This document shows positions 42,750-51,709 of a DNA stretch of 64,000 nucleotides, one piece after another (the stretch's first letter is position 1; every line of letters starts with the position of its first letter). Under the pieces are notes generated by a model. It was not told the DNA's origin. It saw only the letters and a program-made list of their open reading frames with translations, and did no database searches. Source of the DNA: Sphingobacterium faecale (lineage in GTDB: Bacteria; Bacteroidota; Bacteroidia; Sphingobacteriales; Sphingobacteriaceae); contig NZ_JAERTY010000008.1 of assembly GCF_016746095.1 (NCBI RefSeq), positions 186,001 to 250,000 of the forward strand, in the 5' to 3' direction. A program made the translations under genes and the position numbers.

Positions 42750-43700
42750 ATGAAAAATTGGATTATACTATCGGTTTTGTTGGTCGCTACAATTTTAGCC
42801 AACATTCCGAAGACAATGGCTTGTGATGTTTGTGGTTGTGGTGTCGGTAGTTATTATTTAGGAATTCTACCTGATTTCAATAAGCGTTTTATAGGCTTAC
42901 GTTATCAACAGAATAGACTACAGACCCATTTGGGTTCTAACGGTATCCGTACACCGAACTCTACAAACGAAACCTATCGCACAATGGAACTATGGGGGGC
43001 TTGGAATTTTGGCAATAAGTGGAGAGTACTGGCAATTGTTCCCTATAGTTTTAACGAGCGAACAGTTGGAACAAATACGTTAGAAACTGGTAAGAAGAAT
43101 GGATTGGGCGATATTGTTGTGATGGGGCATTACAAATTATTTGATGATGCGCATACAACATCGTCAAACAAGCTACTTATGCAATCGCTTTGGGTGGGTG
43201 CTGGGATTAAGACACCTACCGGTACATATGATACCAGTGAACAGTCCAGTGCAGAGATGGGAGCTCCGAATAATTTCCAATTAGGCACGGCAAGTACTGA
43301 TTTCATGATCAATGCTGCCTACGATATTCGGCTAATGGATGCAGGGGTAAATGTTAATACTACCTATAAGATCAATACGGAGAATAAACACGATTATCGA
43401 TATGCAAATAAATTAACGGTCAACGCTCTGGCTTACTATAAATTCAATATCAAGAATAAAGTTCGTATTTCTCCAAATGCAGGAGTATTGTACGAGACCC
43501 AATCTAAAGATGTGCTTTACAATCGTTTCGACGTTGCTCAATCTGGCGGACAATCTACGATCGGGATTGCAGGTGTTGAGATCAACGTAGGGGCAATTTC
43601 AATCGGTGGGAATTTTCAGTCTCCGCTTAGCCAGAACTTGGCTGATGGACGGATCAAAGCTGGCAATCGTTTCATGACACATGTGTCGTTCTCCTTTTAA
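42750..43700 (+). CDS. Outer-membrane barrel protein with N-terminal CDVCGCG motif
   Basis: A 316-residue protein with a Sec signal ending at MACDVCGCG; C25, C28 and C30 fall at or just after the expected cleavage site. If C25 is processed as a lipoprotein the protein would be anchored there, otherwise the three cysteines could bind metal or haem-protein partners. The rest is beta-strand-rich (FIGLRYQQNRLQTHLGSNG...ISIGGNFQSPLSQN) and ends HVSFSF, as an outer-membrane barrel. It lies ten bases after the second dihaem gene. I infer an outer-membrane channel or platform for the copper/haem proteins; no transport activity is shown. Confidence 0.82.
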   Translation: MKNWIILSVLLVATILANIPKTMACDVCGCGVGSYYLGILPDFNKRFIGLRYQQNRLQTHLGSNGIRTPNSTNETYRTMELWGAWNFGNKWRVLAIVPYSFNERTVGTNTLETGKKNGLGDIVVMGHYKLFDDAHTTSSNKLLMQSLWVGAGIKTPTGTYDTSEQSSAEMGAPNNFQLGTASTDFMINAAYDIRLMDAGVNVNTTYKINTENKHDYRYANKLTVNALAYYKFNIKNKVRISPNAGVLYETQSKDVLYNRFDVAQSGGQSTIGIAGVEINVGAISIGGNFQSPLSQNLADGRIKAGNRFMTHVSFSF

Positions 43701-43815
43701 TTCCAAAATTTATACAAATCAGCTATGAAATGTCCAGACTGCAAACCGAGCTTACGAGCTTTCCAAAGGAAATTTGTACATTCCATATGACCATTAAAAG
43801 TCAAATTGCTTACAT

Positions 43816-44301
43816 ATGAAAAGATTATATGTTTTATTCGGTGTCTGTCTTCTTGCAACAGTGATTGCCTGCAATAATGACCCGAAGACAAAGGACGCAG
43901 AAAAGCAACAGGAGTTAGAGGAGGAACGAAATGAAGTTGTCGTGCACGATTATCTTAAGGAAGGCAATAAAGGGATAGGGTCTATCAAATCCTTTACACA
44001 ATCCGCATTTGATCAAGCTATTGTAGACGAAGGCAATAAGCTTTTCATCGTGAAGTGTACGATGTGTCATGAATATGGTGAAGATAAACTGGGGCCTGCT
44101 TTAAAGGGGGTAACGAAGAAAAGGACACCGGAGTGGATTTTAAACCTGCTGCTAAATACCGAAGAAATGTTCGAAAAAGATCCAGATGCATTAGCCATCA
44201 AAGATGATTTTCCAAGTATGATGGTCAGTCTAGGTCTGAACGAACTGGAAGCAAAATCCATACTCGAATACTTAAGGCAGGAAGATGCTAAAGTGAAATA
44301 A
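43816..44301 (+). CDS. Monohaem cytochrome c lipoprotein
   Basis: A 161-residue lipoprotein (VIAC, C19) with an acidic/basic linker and a single class-I cytochrome c domain. The haem motif is CTMCH (C81, C84, H85), and an axial methionine is likely at M135 or M136 (FPSMMVSLGL). The C-terminal helix ELEAKSILEYLRQE is typical. It is the last gene of the operon and would serve as electron donor or acceptor for the dihaem proteins at the membrane surface. The 115-base gap before it is the longest in the operon and could hold an internal promoter. Confidence 0.9.
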   Translation: MKRLYVLFGVCLLATVIACNNDPKTKDAEKQQELEEERNEVVVHDYLKEGNKGIGSIKSFTQSAFDQAIVDEGNKLFIVKCTMCHEYGEDKLGPALKGVTKKRTPEWILNLLLNTEEMFEKDPDALAIKDDFPSMMVSLGLNELEAKSILEYLRQEDAKVK

Positions 44302-44304
44302 TAC

Positions 44305-44334
44305 CGGTTCAATCGATATTAATAGATTGAACCG
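44305..44334 (+). terminator. Hairpin after the cytochrome c gene
   Basis: A 10-bp perfect stem (CGGTTCAATC/GATTGAACCG) with a ten-base AT loop begins four bases after the stop codon. The T content downstream is modest. Confidence 0.65.
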
Positions 44335-44340
44335 ATATTT

Positions 44341-44360
44341 GGTATTTTATATAAAATACC
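44341..44360. repeat. Perfect 20-bp palindrome between convergent genes
   Basis: GGTATTTTATATAAAATACC is its own reverse complement and sits between the cytochrome c operon and the end of the TlpA-like gene. It may act as a second terminator for either strand. Confidence 0.6.
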
Positions 44361-44378
44361 AAAGCTTAATTATCTTAG

Positions 44379-45512
44379 TTATTGTTTTACTCCAGAAGAA
44401 TAAGTCTTCAACAGCCTTTCAGCCTCTTGCCTCATTTCAGGAGTGTATTGCATATGTGGGTTCGCTTCCATTATCTGGATAACTTTCTCTTGATGCTTAA
44501 CGGCTAATTTAGTATCTCCATTTGTATGGTACACCTTAGCCAAAAATTCTTGGATACCTTTGTTGTTTTCATCTGAAATCGCAGCAATTTGTTCCGCAAA
44601 TTTGACAGCTAAAGGGTAGTGGTCTTCTTTCTTATTGTCCATTATTGCGACAGCAAAATATGCTAATGTTAAAGGATCTTTATTATACTTTATTAATGCT
44701 GCATTAGCGATATTGACCGATTTGTCTATGTCTATTTTGGTATAAATTAAATATCTTTCTTGATCGAATACAGTAGACATCGCAGGACGCATACTTTCAA
44801 GTGAGTCCATTAGTAAAAGCGTTTGCTCAACATTATTTTCGCTTTTTGCGGTCTTGAATCTCTTAAATAGTGCGCTGTACAATTGACTTTCTTTCTGTGC
44901 AGCTTCGCGGAGTTTTGCTTTACCCTGCTCGTCATACTGGTTATTCACAATAGCATTTAGGACTTCATCTAATGAGGTCGGGCTACCCTTCCACGCTATT
45001 TTGCCATCTCTATCAACAATGAATGCTAAGGGGATTCCCGAGCTCCCACTAGCTTTTACCCATGTTTTCCACATTGTTGCTTCCGGTCCGTCAATCGCAA
45101 CTGAATAATCCATTCCATCACCTAGTTTTTCGACAAATCTCTCTACCTTTTCAATATATGGAGCGTTTTTGTCTTTGGATCCCGCTAGCTCAAATGTGTT
45201 AAAGCTCAATATAGTTGCTCGATCTTTATATTCCTTTGATAATTTACTAAGGTGTGGCATTGCTGCTATACAAGGTCCACACCAGGTTGCCCAAAATTCC
45301 ACCACGTAAACCTTGCCTTTTTGAAAAGATTTTACTTCTTCGCCTTTGATCCACTTTATATATTTGAGAGGTGGGGCCGGCATTCCTATTTGTAAAGTAC
45401 TTGTTTTAGATGTATCGGTTTGAGCTAATGAGGCGTTCGTTGTACCAAATAAACAAATTGCCAAAAGTGCTTTTGTAGTACAAAGCGATATTTTTTTTAG
45501 TTGTTTTTTCAT
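44379..45512 (-). CDS. TlpA-like thioredoxin-fold protein, secreted
   Basis: A 377-residue protein with a signal peptide (ending TNASLAQ). The thioredoxin domain at about 40-185 has the redox motif WCGPC (C78, C81) and conserved proline in SGIPLAFIVDRDGKIAW. A helical C-terminal region (190-377) resembles tetratricopeptide repeats (LAKVYHTNGDTKLAVKHQEKVIQIM). It is probably a periplasmic or envelope thiol-disulfide reductase. It is the last gene of the minus-strand SusC/SusD operon, 21 bases after the amidohydrolase. TlpA-like proteins are frequent companions of SusC/D systems thought to import peptide-like ligands, but the substrate here is unknown. Confidence 0.9.
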   Translation of the reverse strand: MKKQLKKISLCTTKALLAICLFGTTNASLAQTDTSKTSTLQIGMPAPPLKYIKWIKGEEVKSFQKGKVYVVEFWATWCGPCIAAMPHLSKLSKEYKDRATILSFNTFELAGSKDKNAPYIEKVERFVEKLGDGMDYSVAIDGPEATMWKTWVKASGSSGIPLAFIVDRDGKIAWKGSPTSLDEVLNAIVNNQYDEQGKAKLREAAQKESQLYSALFKRFKTAKSENNVEQTLLLMDSLESMRPAMSTVFDQERYLIYTKIDIDKSVNIANAALIKYNKDPLTLAYFAVAIMDNKKEDHYPLAVKFAEQIAAISDENNKGIQEFLAKVYHTNGDTKLAVKHQEKVIQIMEANPHMQYTPEMRQEAERLLKTYSSGVKQ

Positions 45513-45533
45513 ATAGTTTTACTTTATGGGGGT

Positions 45534-46823
45534 CTAGTATTTTTTTACTGAATCAGGTATGATTACATCTCCGTTTTTTATCACCATTTTGATTGATTGA
45601 TAATTTCTAATGTTTTCTAGTGGGTTGGCCTCTAAAATTACAATGTCCGCATCTTTGCCGATGGCGATTGAGCCTTTTTTGGAAACACCACCAAAAGTTT
45701 CTGCAGCAATCAGAGTTGCGGATCTTAAGGCGTCAATTGGAGTGAATCCACACTTATCGATAAGTACTTGTAACTCATCGTAGATTGTCGGGTGTGGCTC
45801 TTTGGTATCGACCGACCAATCGGTACCCGCGGATATTTTAATACCTGACTTATATAATTTCTTTGTGAATTCAATTGCGTGGGGATAAGTTCCTGCTTTT
45901 TCACTAATCCATAGGGTAGCGTCCATAATAATGTTATTTGTCAACGCAGCTTCTATGAATGGATCTATGTTGACATTTTTAAAGTCAATAGAATTATACC
46001 TTGAAAGACTAACGTTTACATTTTTACCCGGATCTGTTAGACCTTCCCATTCAAGCATGTAAGCATGAGACAGAACCTTCATTCCTGATAAAGCAACTTC
46101 CGTCGGCTTGGCTGGAAATTGCATAGCATGTCCCCACACTTCTAAATTGAATTTCTTGGCGGCTTCAGCGAGATTTTTAAGGTACGATTTGTCATATCCC
46201 ATATAGATTTTTATACCAGTTGCACCCGTCGCTTTGGCCGTTGCCATAACTATATCTAAATTATCACCCGGATTGACAAGTTGCACCCATGGTGCGAACT
46301 CTTGATCTTTAAGACCGACCATCCATGACTTTTGTTGACCATGTGTGAAATAATCGCGCGTTGCCATAAAAGCTGAATAATATATGTCGGGACCAATAGC
46401 CTCCTTTGCATCAATTGCTCGCTTGATTTCTGCTAATTGTCTAGCGTCACTACCTACGTCACGAACTGACGTTATTCCATGTCTAAGAAGGTAAGCAAGA
46501 TCTTTTTTTAAGTCTTCACGAGATTTAAATGTAGTTAAGTGAGTATGAGCATCGATTATACCTGGAATTACAAACTTTCCTGTCAGATCTACAACCGAAT
46601 CCTTTTCTTCATACTTTACTTTTTGACCAATGGCTGTAATTTTTTTGTCGGAGATGACTATGTCCATTTCTTTATGGATGGTTTTAGCCTCCACATCAAT
46701 CAGACTTACATTTCTAAGTATTAATCTTTTCTGCGTATTCGTTTTTTTAACAGTCTGCGCTTGTATTGATAGAAATGATAGGATGACCGTTAGACAAATA
46801 ATACCTTTTAGTACTGTATTCAT
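45534..46823 (-). CDS. Secreted amidohydrolase (imidazolonepropionase/prolidase-like group)
   Basis: A 429-residue protein with signal peptide (residues 1-22, SIQAQT) and a complete amidohydrolase core. It has DAHTHL (H93, H95), IKIYMGYD with K205 as the possible metal-bridging lysine, GHAM (H232), SHAY (H253) and AGTDW (D334), giving a one- or two-metal site. The C-terminal sandwich strands (KGSIAIGKDADIVILEANPL) complete the family fold. Related secreted enzymes hydrolyse dipeptides or cyclic amides. Its position in a SusC/SusD operon with thioredoxin-like proteins suggests processing of an imported peptidic compound in the periplasm. Confidence 0.92.
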   Translation of the reverse strand: MNTVLKGIICLTVILSFLSIQAQTVKKTNTQKRLILRNVSLIDVEAKTIHKEMDIVISDKKITAIGQKVKYEEKDSVVDLTGKFVIPGIIDAHTHLTTFKSREDLKKDLAYLLRHGITSVRDVGSDARQLAEIKRAIDAKEAIGPDIYYSAFMATRDYFTHGQQKSWMVGLKDQEFAPWVQLVNPGDNLDIVMATAKATGATGIKIYMGYDKSYLKNLAEAAKKFNLEVWGHAMQFPAKPTEVALSGMKVLSHAYMLEWEGLTDPGKNVNVSLSRYNSIDFKNVNIDPFIEAALTNNIIMDATLWISEKAGTYPHAIEFTKKLYKSGIKISAGTDWSVDTKEPHPTIYDELQVLIDKCGFTPIDALRSATLIAAETFGGVSKKGSIAIGKDADIVILEANPLENIRNYQSIKMVIKNGDVIIPDSVKKY

Positions 46824-46832
46824 ATAATGTAT

Positions 46833-47873
46833 TTAAAATAGGAGTTGTGTAAGATTAATTTTATTCTTCAAGGTGTTTGAAAGTTTGTCCGCAGTATCTA
46901 TCAATATTGGCTTGTGGATATCATAATTTTTCTGTTTAGCAAGATGTGTGAGGAAGATCAATAAATTTTGTTTATCCGAGTCATTTAACGTCTGACTTCG
47001 CTTCAATAAAATTTTGCACAGCGATGAAATATCAGATTCTAGTATCAAACCTTTATTCTGAAGAGTGAAATCAGTAAGGGCGCTGGACAAAAACGGGTAT
47101 TTACCGATTGTAGTTGACAACTCATTTAATAGTTGCTTTTGATCTGATCGTTCTTTGGTTAATGTTAAAGTCCAAGCTGGATTGGAAACCATACTTTTTA
47201 GCATCATAGTGCATTTTTCACCGTATCTTTTTTCAGCCCACTCAAAGTTCTCAATTAAGTAATTTATTATTTGACTATCCAAGCCGAAGAAATATTGGAC
47301 TTTAGATAAATACTTATCAAAGAAGGTTTCCTCACTATACGTATAAAACAATGTTTCATAAACTTCTTTTAACTTTCTCTTATCTCCAACTTTTACTAAG
47401 CTCTCAATATATTTGTCTCCATATTCTGCTGGGTTAGAAACAAACTTTTCACGCAGCATGTTCAGTGGATCGGACTTGGCACTTTCTAATTTATCAATGA
47501 AAATTTTTGCGGAATTTGCTCCTCCCGTCGCTCTTGTAAATTCTTTACCATCTTTGTCCAAGAACAGAAAAGTAGGATACGAGGAAACTCCATAAGTTTT
47601 CTGTATATCATCGGGATCGGCTTCGTCAATGATGTATTTTAAAAATATATAGTTTTTGTTAACATAGGAACCCACTTCTTCTAATGGAAGAATATCGGCT
47701 ACTATAGCTTTACATGGAGCGCATGTCGTACTGGACAACATGGCTAACACCTGCTTACCTTCTGTGTTTCCTTTGATAATGGCCTCTTTTAGAGAGCCTT
47801 CAAATACCGTAACTTGCGCTGCAGAACTTCCTATGAACGCAATAATAAATATAAATAATAATATTTTTTTCAT
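46833..47873 (-). CDS. Secreted thioredoxin-fold protein
   Basis: A 346-residue protein with signal peptide (IGSSAAQ at about 14-20). The thioredoxin domain at about 22-135 has the redox pair TTCAPCKAI (C51, C54) and a conserved cis-proline (SSYPTFLFLDKDGK). A helical C-terminal region of about 200 residues (DKYIESLVKVGDKRKLKEVYETLF...) has no recognised motif. The layout parallels the TlpA-like gene two positions downstream, so the operon encodes two separate envelope thioredoxins. It probably reduces or isomerises disulfides in the periplasm. Nine bases separate it from the amidohydrolase. Confidence 0.88.
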   Translation of the reverse strand: MKKILLFIFIIAFIGSSAAQVTVFEGSLKEAIIKGNTEGKQVLAMLSSTTCAPCKAIVADILPLEEVGSYVNKNYIFLKYIIDEADPDDIQKTYGVSSYPTFLFLDKDGKEFTRATGGANSAKIFIDKLESAKSDPLNMLREKFVSNPAEYGDKYIESLVKVGDKRKLKEVYETLFYTYSEETFFDKYLSKVQYFFGLDSQIINYLIENFEWAEKRYGEKCTMMLKSMVSNPAWTLTLTKERSDQKQLLNELSTTIGKYPFLSSALTDFTLQNKGLILESDISSLCKILLKRSQTLNDSDKQNLLIFLTHLAKQKNYDIHKPILIDTADKLSNTLKNKINLTQLLF

Positions 47874-47884
47874 GTCTTGTGAGC

Positions 47885-49423
47885 TTACATATAATTAATT
47901 TCGTCTTTACTGTAATCAAATGTCGGTAATGCATATTGGACATCTTTAACTTTTCCTTTACCCTCTAAGACCATCGCCGGAGCGCCGGTCGGTTGTCCAC
48001 CCAACATGTTGTACAGGAATAGCCTGTATCTGCCGTCTTTAAAGGTTGCTAATACTAAGTAATTAAATCTATTGGTAGCATCATTAGCCCCATTCCAATA
48101 TTTGTGTGCGATGTATGTGACTTCTTCATCGAGAGGGAAGGAATCTGGGGTAAGTTTTATCTCTTGCTCTGTATCAATATTATAAGCATATATTTCATTT
48201 TTCGATGAAACACTATATAATATACGGACGTCCTTTCCGTTTGTTGCATATCGAGACGCTTTGGACGAAGCCAAATCCTCTCTAAGTGTAATTACTTTTT
48301 CGATCGGATTACTGAAATTGGAATTTTTATAGTTAATACTGTATAGAAGTCTTTGATTAATGTCAGTATTACTTTGAAAGATAGCGGTAATACGGCTTCC
48401 TATAGAACTATGATGGAATGATCCCATAAATAGGCAGCTGTGAGGTATTTGATTAGGCGTTGCTATTTTACCATCGTCACTAAATTCATGGATCGCTCCG
48501 TTACGGTCTGTGGCGAGAAAGCGCTTGCCTGAAGAATCAAAATAGAATAAACTAGATGCTTGTTGACATTTGACAATATAGGGGCTGATACCAGCAGGTT
48601 GTGTAGCTATCCCAAATTTTCCGGAAGTATATAGACCAAATTCGGGCATTGAAACTGTTGAATATATTCCTTGACTGGTTACCATATATGTTGTGTATCC
48701 TATTCTGTTGAAAAAATATGGTACTTCATTCGTATTTTTATCTTCAAAAAACATGTCTTGGTAGCCGTATATCTGCTGCATATCATTTATTCGTAAAGTA
48801 CGTGCCTCTAATGTAGTCATCGGAACGATAACTTTACCTCCGACCATTTTTTGTACTTTATTATCAATAAAAGAATATCCGAAATTTATACCAAGATTCG
48901 TAGGCTTTCCAGGCATTGAATGCCCCTCTGTCCGTATGATCAAGTCTTCTGCTTTGTTCATATCATTGATGTGAAGATCTAAATCTGTTTCCCCAATATT
49001 GGTTTCTTTCAGTACATAAAATCCTCTAGCAAAGCGAGTCGTTGACTGTAAATTGGTACTCTTTGAGACGATATAGTTATTGGTTTTATTTTTTACCTGA
49101 AATGTCAGAATATAATCTCCCTGAGGTATATTTAAACTATAATTTAGATCTTTTTTATCACCAATCGTGTCAATTTCTGCAACCGTGGAATTTTGTTTGG
49201 GGTAAACCATCCAAAGATATTCTAGATTTTTTTCATCTATTTTTGTATCTATATTGGGCACGATCGAAATTGTTTCTTCTAAAGAATATCCAGAATAATT
49301 TTCGTTTATCCCATTTATAGCAATTTCTTCTATAGGCAAGTATTCATAGTTTCCCTGATCTTTGTAGCAAGAAACTATTAGAAATATTGTGCATGTGGCT
49401 ATCGCAATGATTTTCGTTCTCAT
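47885..49423 (-). CDS. PKD-like family surface lipoprotein
   Basis: A 512-residue lipoprotein (FLIVSC, C19). An N-terminal PKD-like region (YLWMVYPKQNSTVAEI...GDYILTFQVKNKTNNY at about 65-115) is followed by a long beta-propeller-like part with repeated short strands (GKFGIATQPAGISPYIVKC, GKRFLATDRNGAIHEF). This is the architecture of Bacteroidota PKD-like lipoproteins that accompany SusC/SusD. It is probably exposed on the cell surface and helps capture the ligand of the system. Its ATG is 12 bases from the stop of the DUF4843-type gene. No catalytic site was seen. Confidence 0.82.
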   Translation of the reverse strand: MRTKIIAIATCTIFLIVSCYKDQGNYEYLPIEEIAINGINENYSGYSLEETISIVPNIDTKIDEKNLEYLWMVYPKQNSTVAEIDTIGDKKDLNYSLNIPQGDYILTFQVKNKTNNYIVSKSTNLQSTTRFARGFYVLKETNIGETDLDLHINDMNKAEDLIIRTEGHSMPGKPTNLGINFGYSFIDNKVQKMVGGKVIVPMTTLEARTLRINDMQQIYGYQDMFFEDKNTNEVPYFFNRIGYTTYMVTSQGIYSTVSMPEFGLYTSGKFGIATQPAGISPYIVKCQQASSLFYFDSSGKRFLATDRNGAIHEFSDDGKIATPNQIPHSCLFMGSFHHSSIGSRITAIFQSNTDINQRLLYSINYKNSNFSNPIEKVITLREDLASSKASRYATNGKDVRILYSVSSKNEIYAYNIDTEQEIKLTPDSFPLDEEVTYIAHKYWNGANDATNRFNYLVLATFKDGRYRLFLYNMLGGQPTGAPAMVLEGKGKVKDVQYALPTFDYSKDEINYM

Positions 49424-49435
49424 GATAATTTTGAT

Positions 49436-50245
49436 TTATGGAAATGAAACAACTGTTTTATTCTCTTCCTGGAGCGGAGAAAGTGCTGGAGTCATAGCAG
49501 CTCTTCTTTGGTTTTCCTCATTAAGTTTTCGTTTATAAATTCCATTTATATACGTAACATAATCACCATCAAATTTTTCATTATAAAAACCGACAGTAGC
49601 AAAGCCTAAGCCGTCCATATATTTTTCATCGATGGCTTCTCCAGAAGCATCAATCATGAATTGATGCTTCACTTTGCCATAATTTCCGAAGTAAAAGGTC
49701 GCAGCACTGTTCCAATTTGCGGGTTTTGATAGTGCATCGGTTATAGTAATTAGCAGTTCAGACCTCGATTCGTAACCAGCTCTAAATACGCCATTATCTT
49801 TTATACGCAGTTTTAGATTTACTGTTCTGTTTTTTAGAGATGCTTCTCTATGAACAATAATTGGTAGGGAAGCTGTAGTCGATCCAGCAGGAATTATGTA
49901 GTTTTTTTTGTATTGGTCAGCTGTTAATGCTGTAAAATGTACGTCAGGATCCGCATCATTTTCACCGGTAAGAACTTGTTCAAGTTCTATAGGACGGTCG
50001 CTATTGCGAATGAATCCGATAGTTTTTAATTTAACATATAGTGTATCAGTGTTCTGCGTTCCGTATACAAAAGTATGTGCCAAAACATAGCTACTCGGTA
50101 CGGAGGGAAGTATTACACTTCCTGTTTCCTCTCCGTGCAGAAAGATTAATTTGTCTTGGTCATCACTGTAGAGTGGTAAGTCTTTGGTGCAACTGATTTG
50201 TATCAGAGTAACAAAAGTTGCTGCGTAAAAGATTAAATTTTTCAT
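49436..50245 (-). CDS. DUF4843-type surface lipoprotein
   Basis: A 269-residue lipoprotein (IQISC, C19). Features I associate with DUF4843 are visible: LPLYSDDQDKLIFL near the N-terminus, VLAHTFVYGTQNTDTLYVKLKTIG, ENDADPDVHFTAL and REASLKNRTVNLKLRI. The protein is beta-rich and likely surface-exposed. Its ATG overlaps the SusD stop by four bases (ATGA at 50242-50245), so translation is coupled with SusD. Its partner is probably SusD/SusC; function of the domain is not known. Confidence in the family name is moderate, in the gene high. Confidence 0.85.
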   Translation of the reverse strand: MKNLIFYAATFVTLIQISCTKDLPLYSDDQDKLIFLHGEETGSVILPSVPSSYVLAHTFVYGTQNTDTLYVKLKTIGFIRNSDRPIELEQVLTGENDADPDVHFTALTADQYKKNYIIPAGSTTASLPIIVHREASLKNRTVNLKLRIKDNGVFRAGYESRSELLITITDALSKPANWNSAATFYFGNYGKVKHQFMIDASGEAIDEKYMDGLGFATVGFYNEKFDGDYVTYINGIYKRKLNEENQRRAAMTPALSPLQEENKTVVSFP

Positions 50246-51696
50246 AAATTTGGATTAATTTCGGTTAAAGGAAGCGGTACTAAGTAATTATCTTCAGTAA
50301 CTGGAGTTACAAGATCGATCATAGATGAGGAGCTTTTCCTTTTATAGGTAAAAAACATTTGTCCTTCTGCATAGAATTCTCGACGATATTCTTTTATCAA
50401 TTCTCTATCCAGTAGCTCTTTATTCGAAAATCCAGTACTTGTCAATACGTTTCTAGCTGCCATATATTTTACATATAGCTCGTTTGCTTCTGACAATGGC
50501 CCTGTCTCCATTGCAATTAAATACAACTCTGATAGCCTTAATATGGGTATGATACGATTTGTCAAGTTGCTTAAATTTTGTACTGGATTATATTTTTTTA
50601 AGGATGGTCGTCTTACAGAAGATGTAATAGAGACTGTATTTCGATTCCAGGTAAATGTATTTCTTAAGCTCGTTTCAAAACCTAAGAATAAATCTCTAAA
50701 TCTAGCCTCTGTTAATGAAAGAGTTGAAGTACCTACAGTTGTTTCTCCGCCCAAAAGATTGGGGATGTAATTTTGTAATTCGTTATTACTTAATGCCATT
50801 AGACATTCTGAAGGGAGGGCATATCCACCTTTATTGTAATCTTCTTGTGTAGCAAGCGTAATGAATTGATTCCCTTCTTTAGTTTTAGCGTCAATAACTA
50901 CTTTAGCTGCTTTGTATGCTTTTTCAGTTTGATTAGTGTATAAATAAAATCGTGCCTGTAAAGCCTTGACTGCGTAATAATTGAAACGAAACTGCCTGAA
51001 CTGCAAAAATGAATCTTCTAAAATATCCGCTTCTGAGCTCAATTCTTCAAAAGTGTAATCAAAAAGCGGGTCTTTTTCAAATAATAATTCTTCTGCTTTA
51101 AGAAGGTCTTCTTCTAACTTTTGTATGTACTGTTCATAAGTGTAGTAAGGTACATTCTCTCTAGACACTTTATCCAAATAAGGTAAGGAAATTCTTTTTC
51201 CGGGATTTTGTGGGAGTTGTCCAAATAAGCGTAAAACATCCAATTGACAAAAACTTCTGATTGCCAAAGCCTCTGCCTCTATGATAGCTCTTGTATTAGG
51301 ATTGCTGATTGTCGAGCCTTTTTCAGGTATATTTTCCAAAATAGAATTTGCCTGTACAATAACATTGAAAAGATTTCCATAAATTGAAGATACAATTGTC
51401 TGTGAAGCAGTGTGTGTGTAATCAAACCTGCTTACAGGATACAAGGTTGGGAAATTGGTTATATTATCGATTTCCCACAGTTGGGCCAATGCTTCGGTTA
51501 CCGACATAGTCATGTTATCCCCATATAGACTTCGATTATTCATTTTTACATAGCATCCTGTAAGTACGTCTCGAAATCCTTTGTATGTGTCAAAATTTTG
51601 GTCTGCACGAACTTGTGTCTGTGGCCTAACTTCGAGCCAATCATTGCACCCTGTCAATGAAATTGAACATAATAATAGTAATATTAGCTTTTTCAT
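50242..51696 (-). CDS. SusD/RagB-family nutrient-binding lipoprotein (left system)
   Basis: A 484-residue lipoprotein (LTGC, C17) with SusD features: the opening CNDWLEVRPQTQVRADQNF, tetratricopeptide-like helices (RAIIEAEALAIRSFCQLDVLRLFGQLP), the QKLEEDLLKAEELL region and the C-terminal RIIPILRLSELYLIAMET/REFYAEGQMFFTYKR segments. SusD proteins sit as a lid on SusC and bind the substrate at the cell surface. Thirteen bases separate it from the upstream susC. The absence of any glycosidase in the operon argues against a polysaccharide substrate. Confidence 0.94.
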   Translation of the reverse strand: MKKLILLLLCSISLTGCNDWLEVRPQTQVRADQNFDTYKGFRDVLTGCYVKMNNRSLYGDNMTMSVTEALAQLWEIDNITNFPTLYPVSRFDYTHTASQTIVSSIYGNLFNVIVQANSILENIPEKGSTISNPNTRAIIEAEALAIRSFCQLDVLRLFGQLPQNPGKRISLPYLDKVSRENVPYYTYEQYIQKLEEDLLKAEELLFEKDPLFDYTFEELSSEADILEDSFLQFRQFRFNYYAVKALQARFYLYTNQTEKAYKAAKVVIDAKTKEGNQFITLATQEDYNKGGYALPSECLMALSNNELQNYIPNLLGGETTVGTSTLSLTEARFRDLFLGFETSLRNTFTWNRNTVSITSSVRRPSLKKYNPVQNLSNLTNRIIPILRLSELYLIAMETGPLSEANELYVKYMAARNVLTSTGFSNKELLDRELIKEYRREFYAEGQMFFTYKRKSSSSMIDLVTPVTEDNYLVPLPLTEINPNL

Positions 51697-51709
51697 GTTT
51701 ACGTTTAAT

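Noticed and set aside
43725..43790. 21-codon ORF MKCPDCKPSL... with a CPDC motif between the barrel and cytochrome c genes
   Set aside because: Very short, no ribosome-binding site, no independent support; the CxxC could be chance. Kept only as a note because of the redox/metal context.
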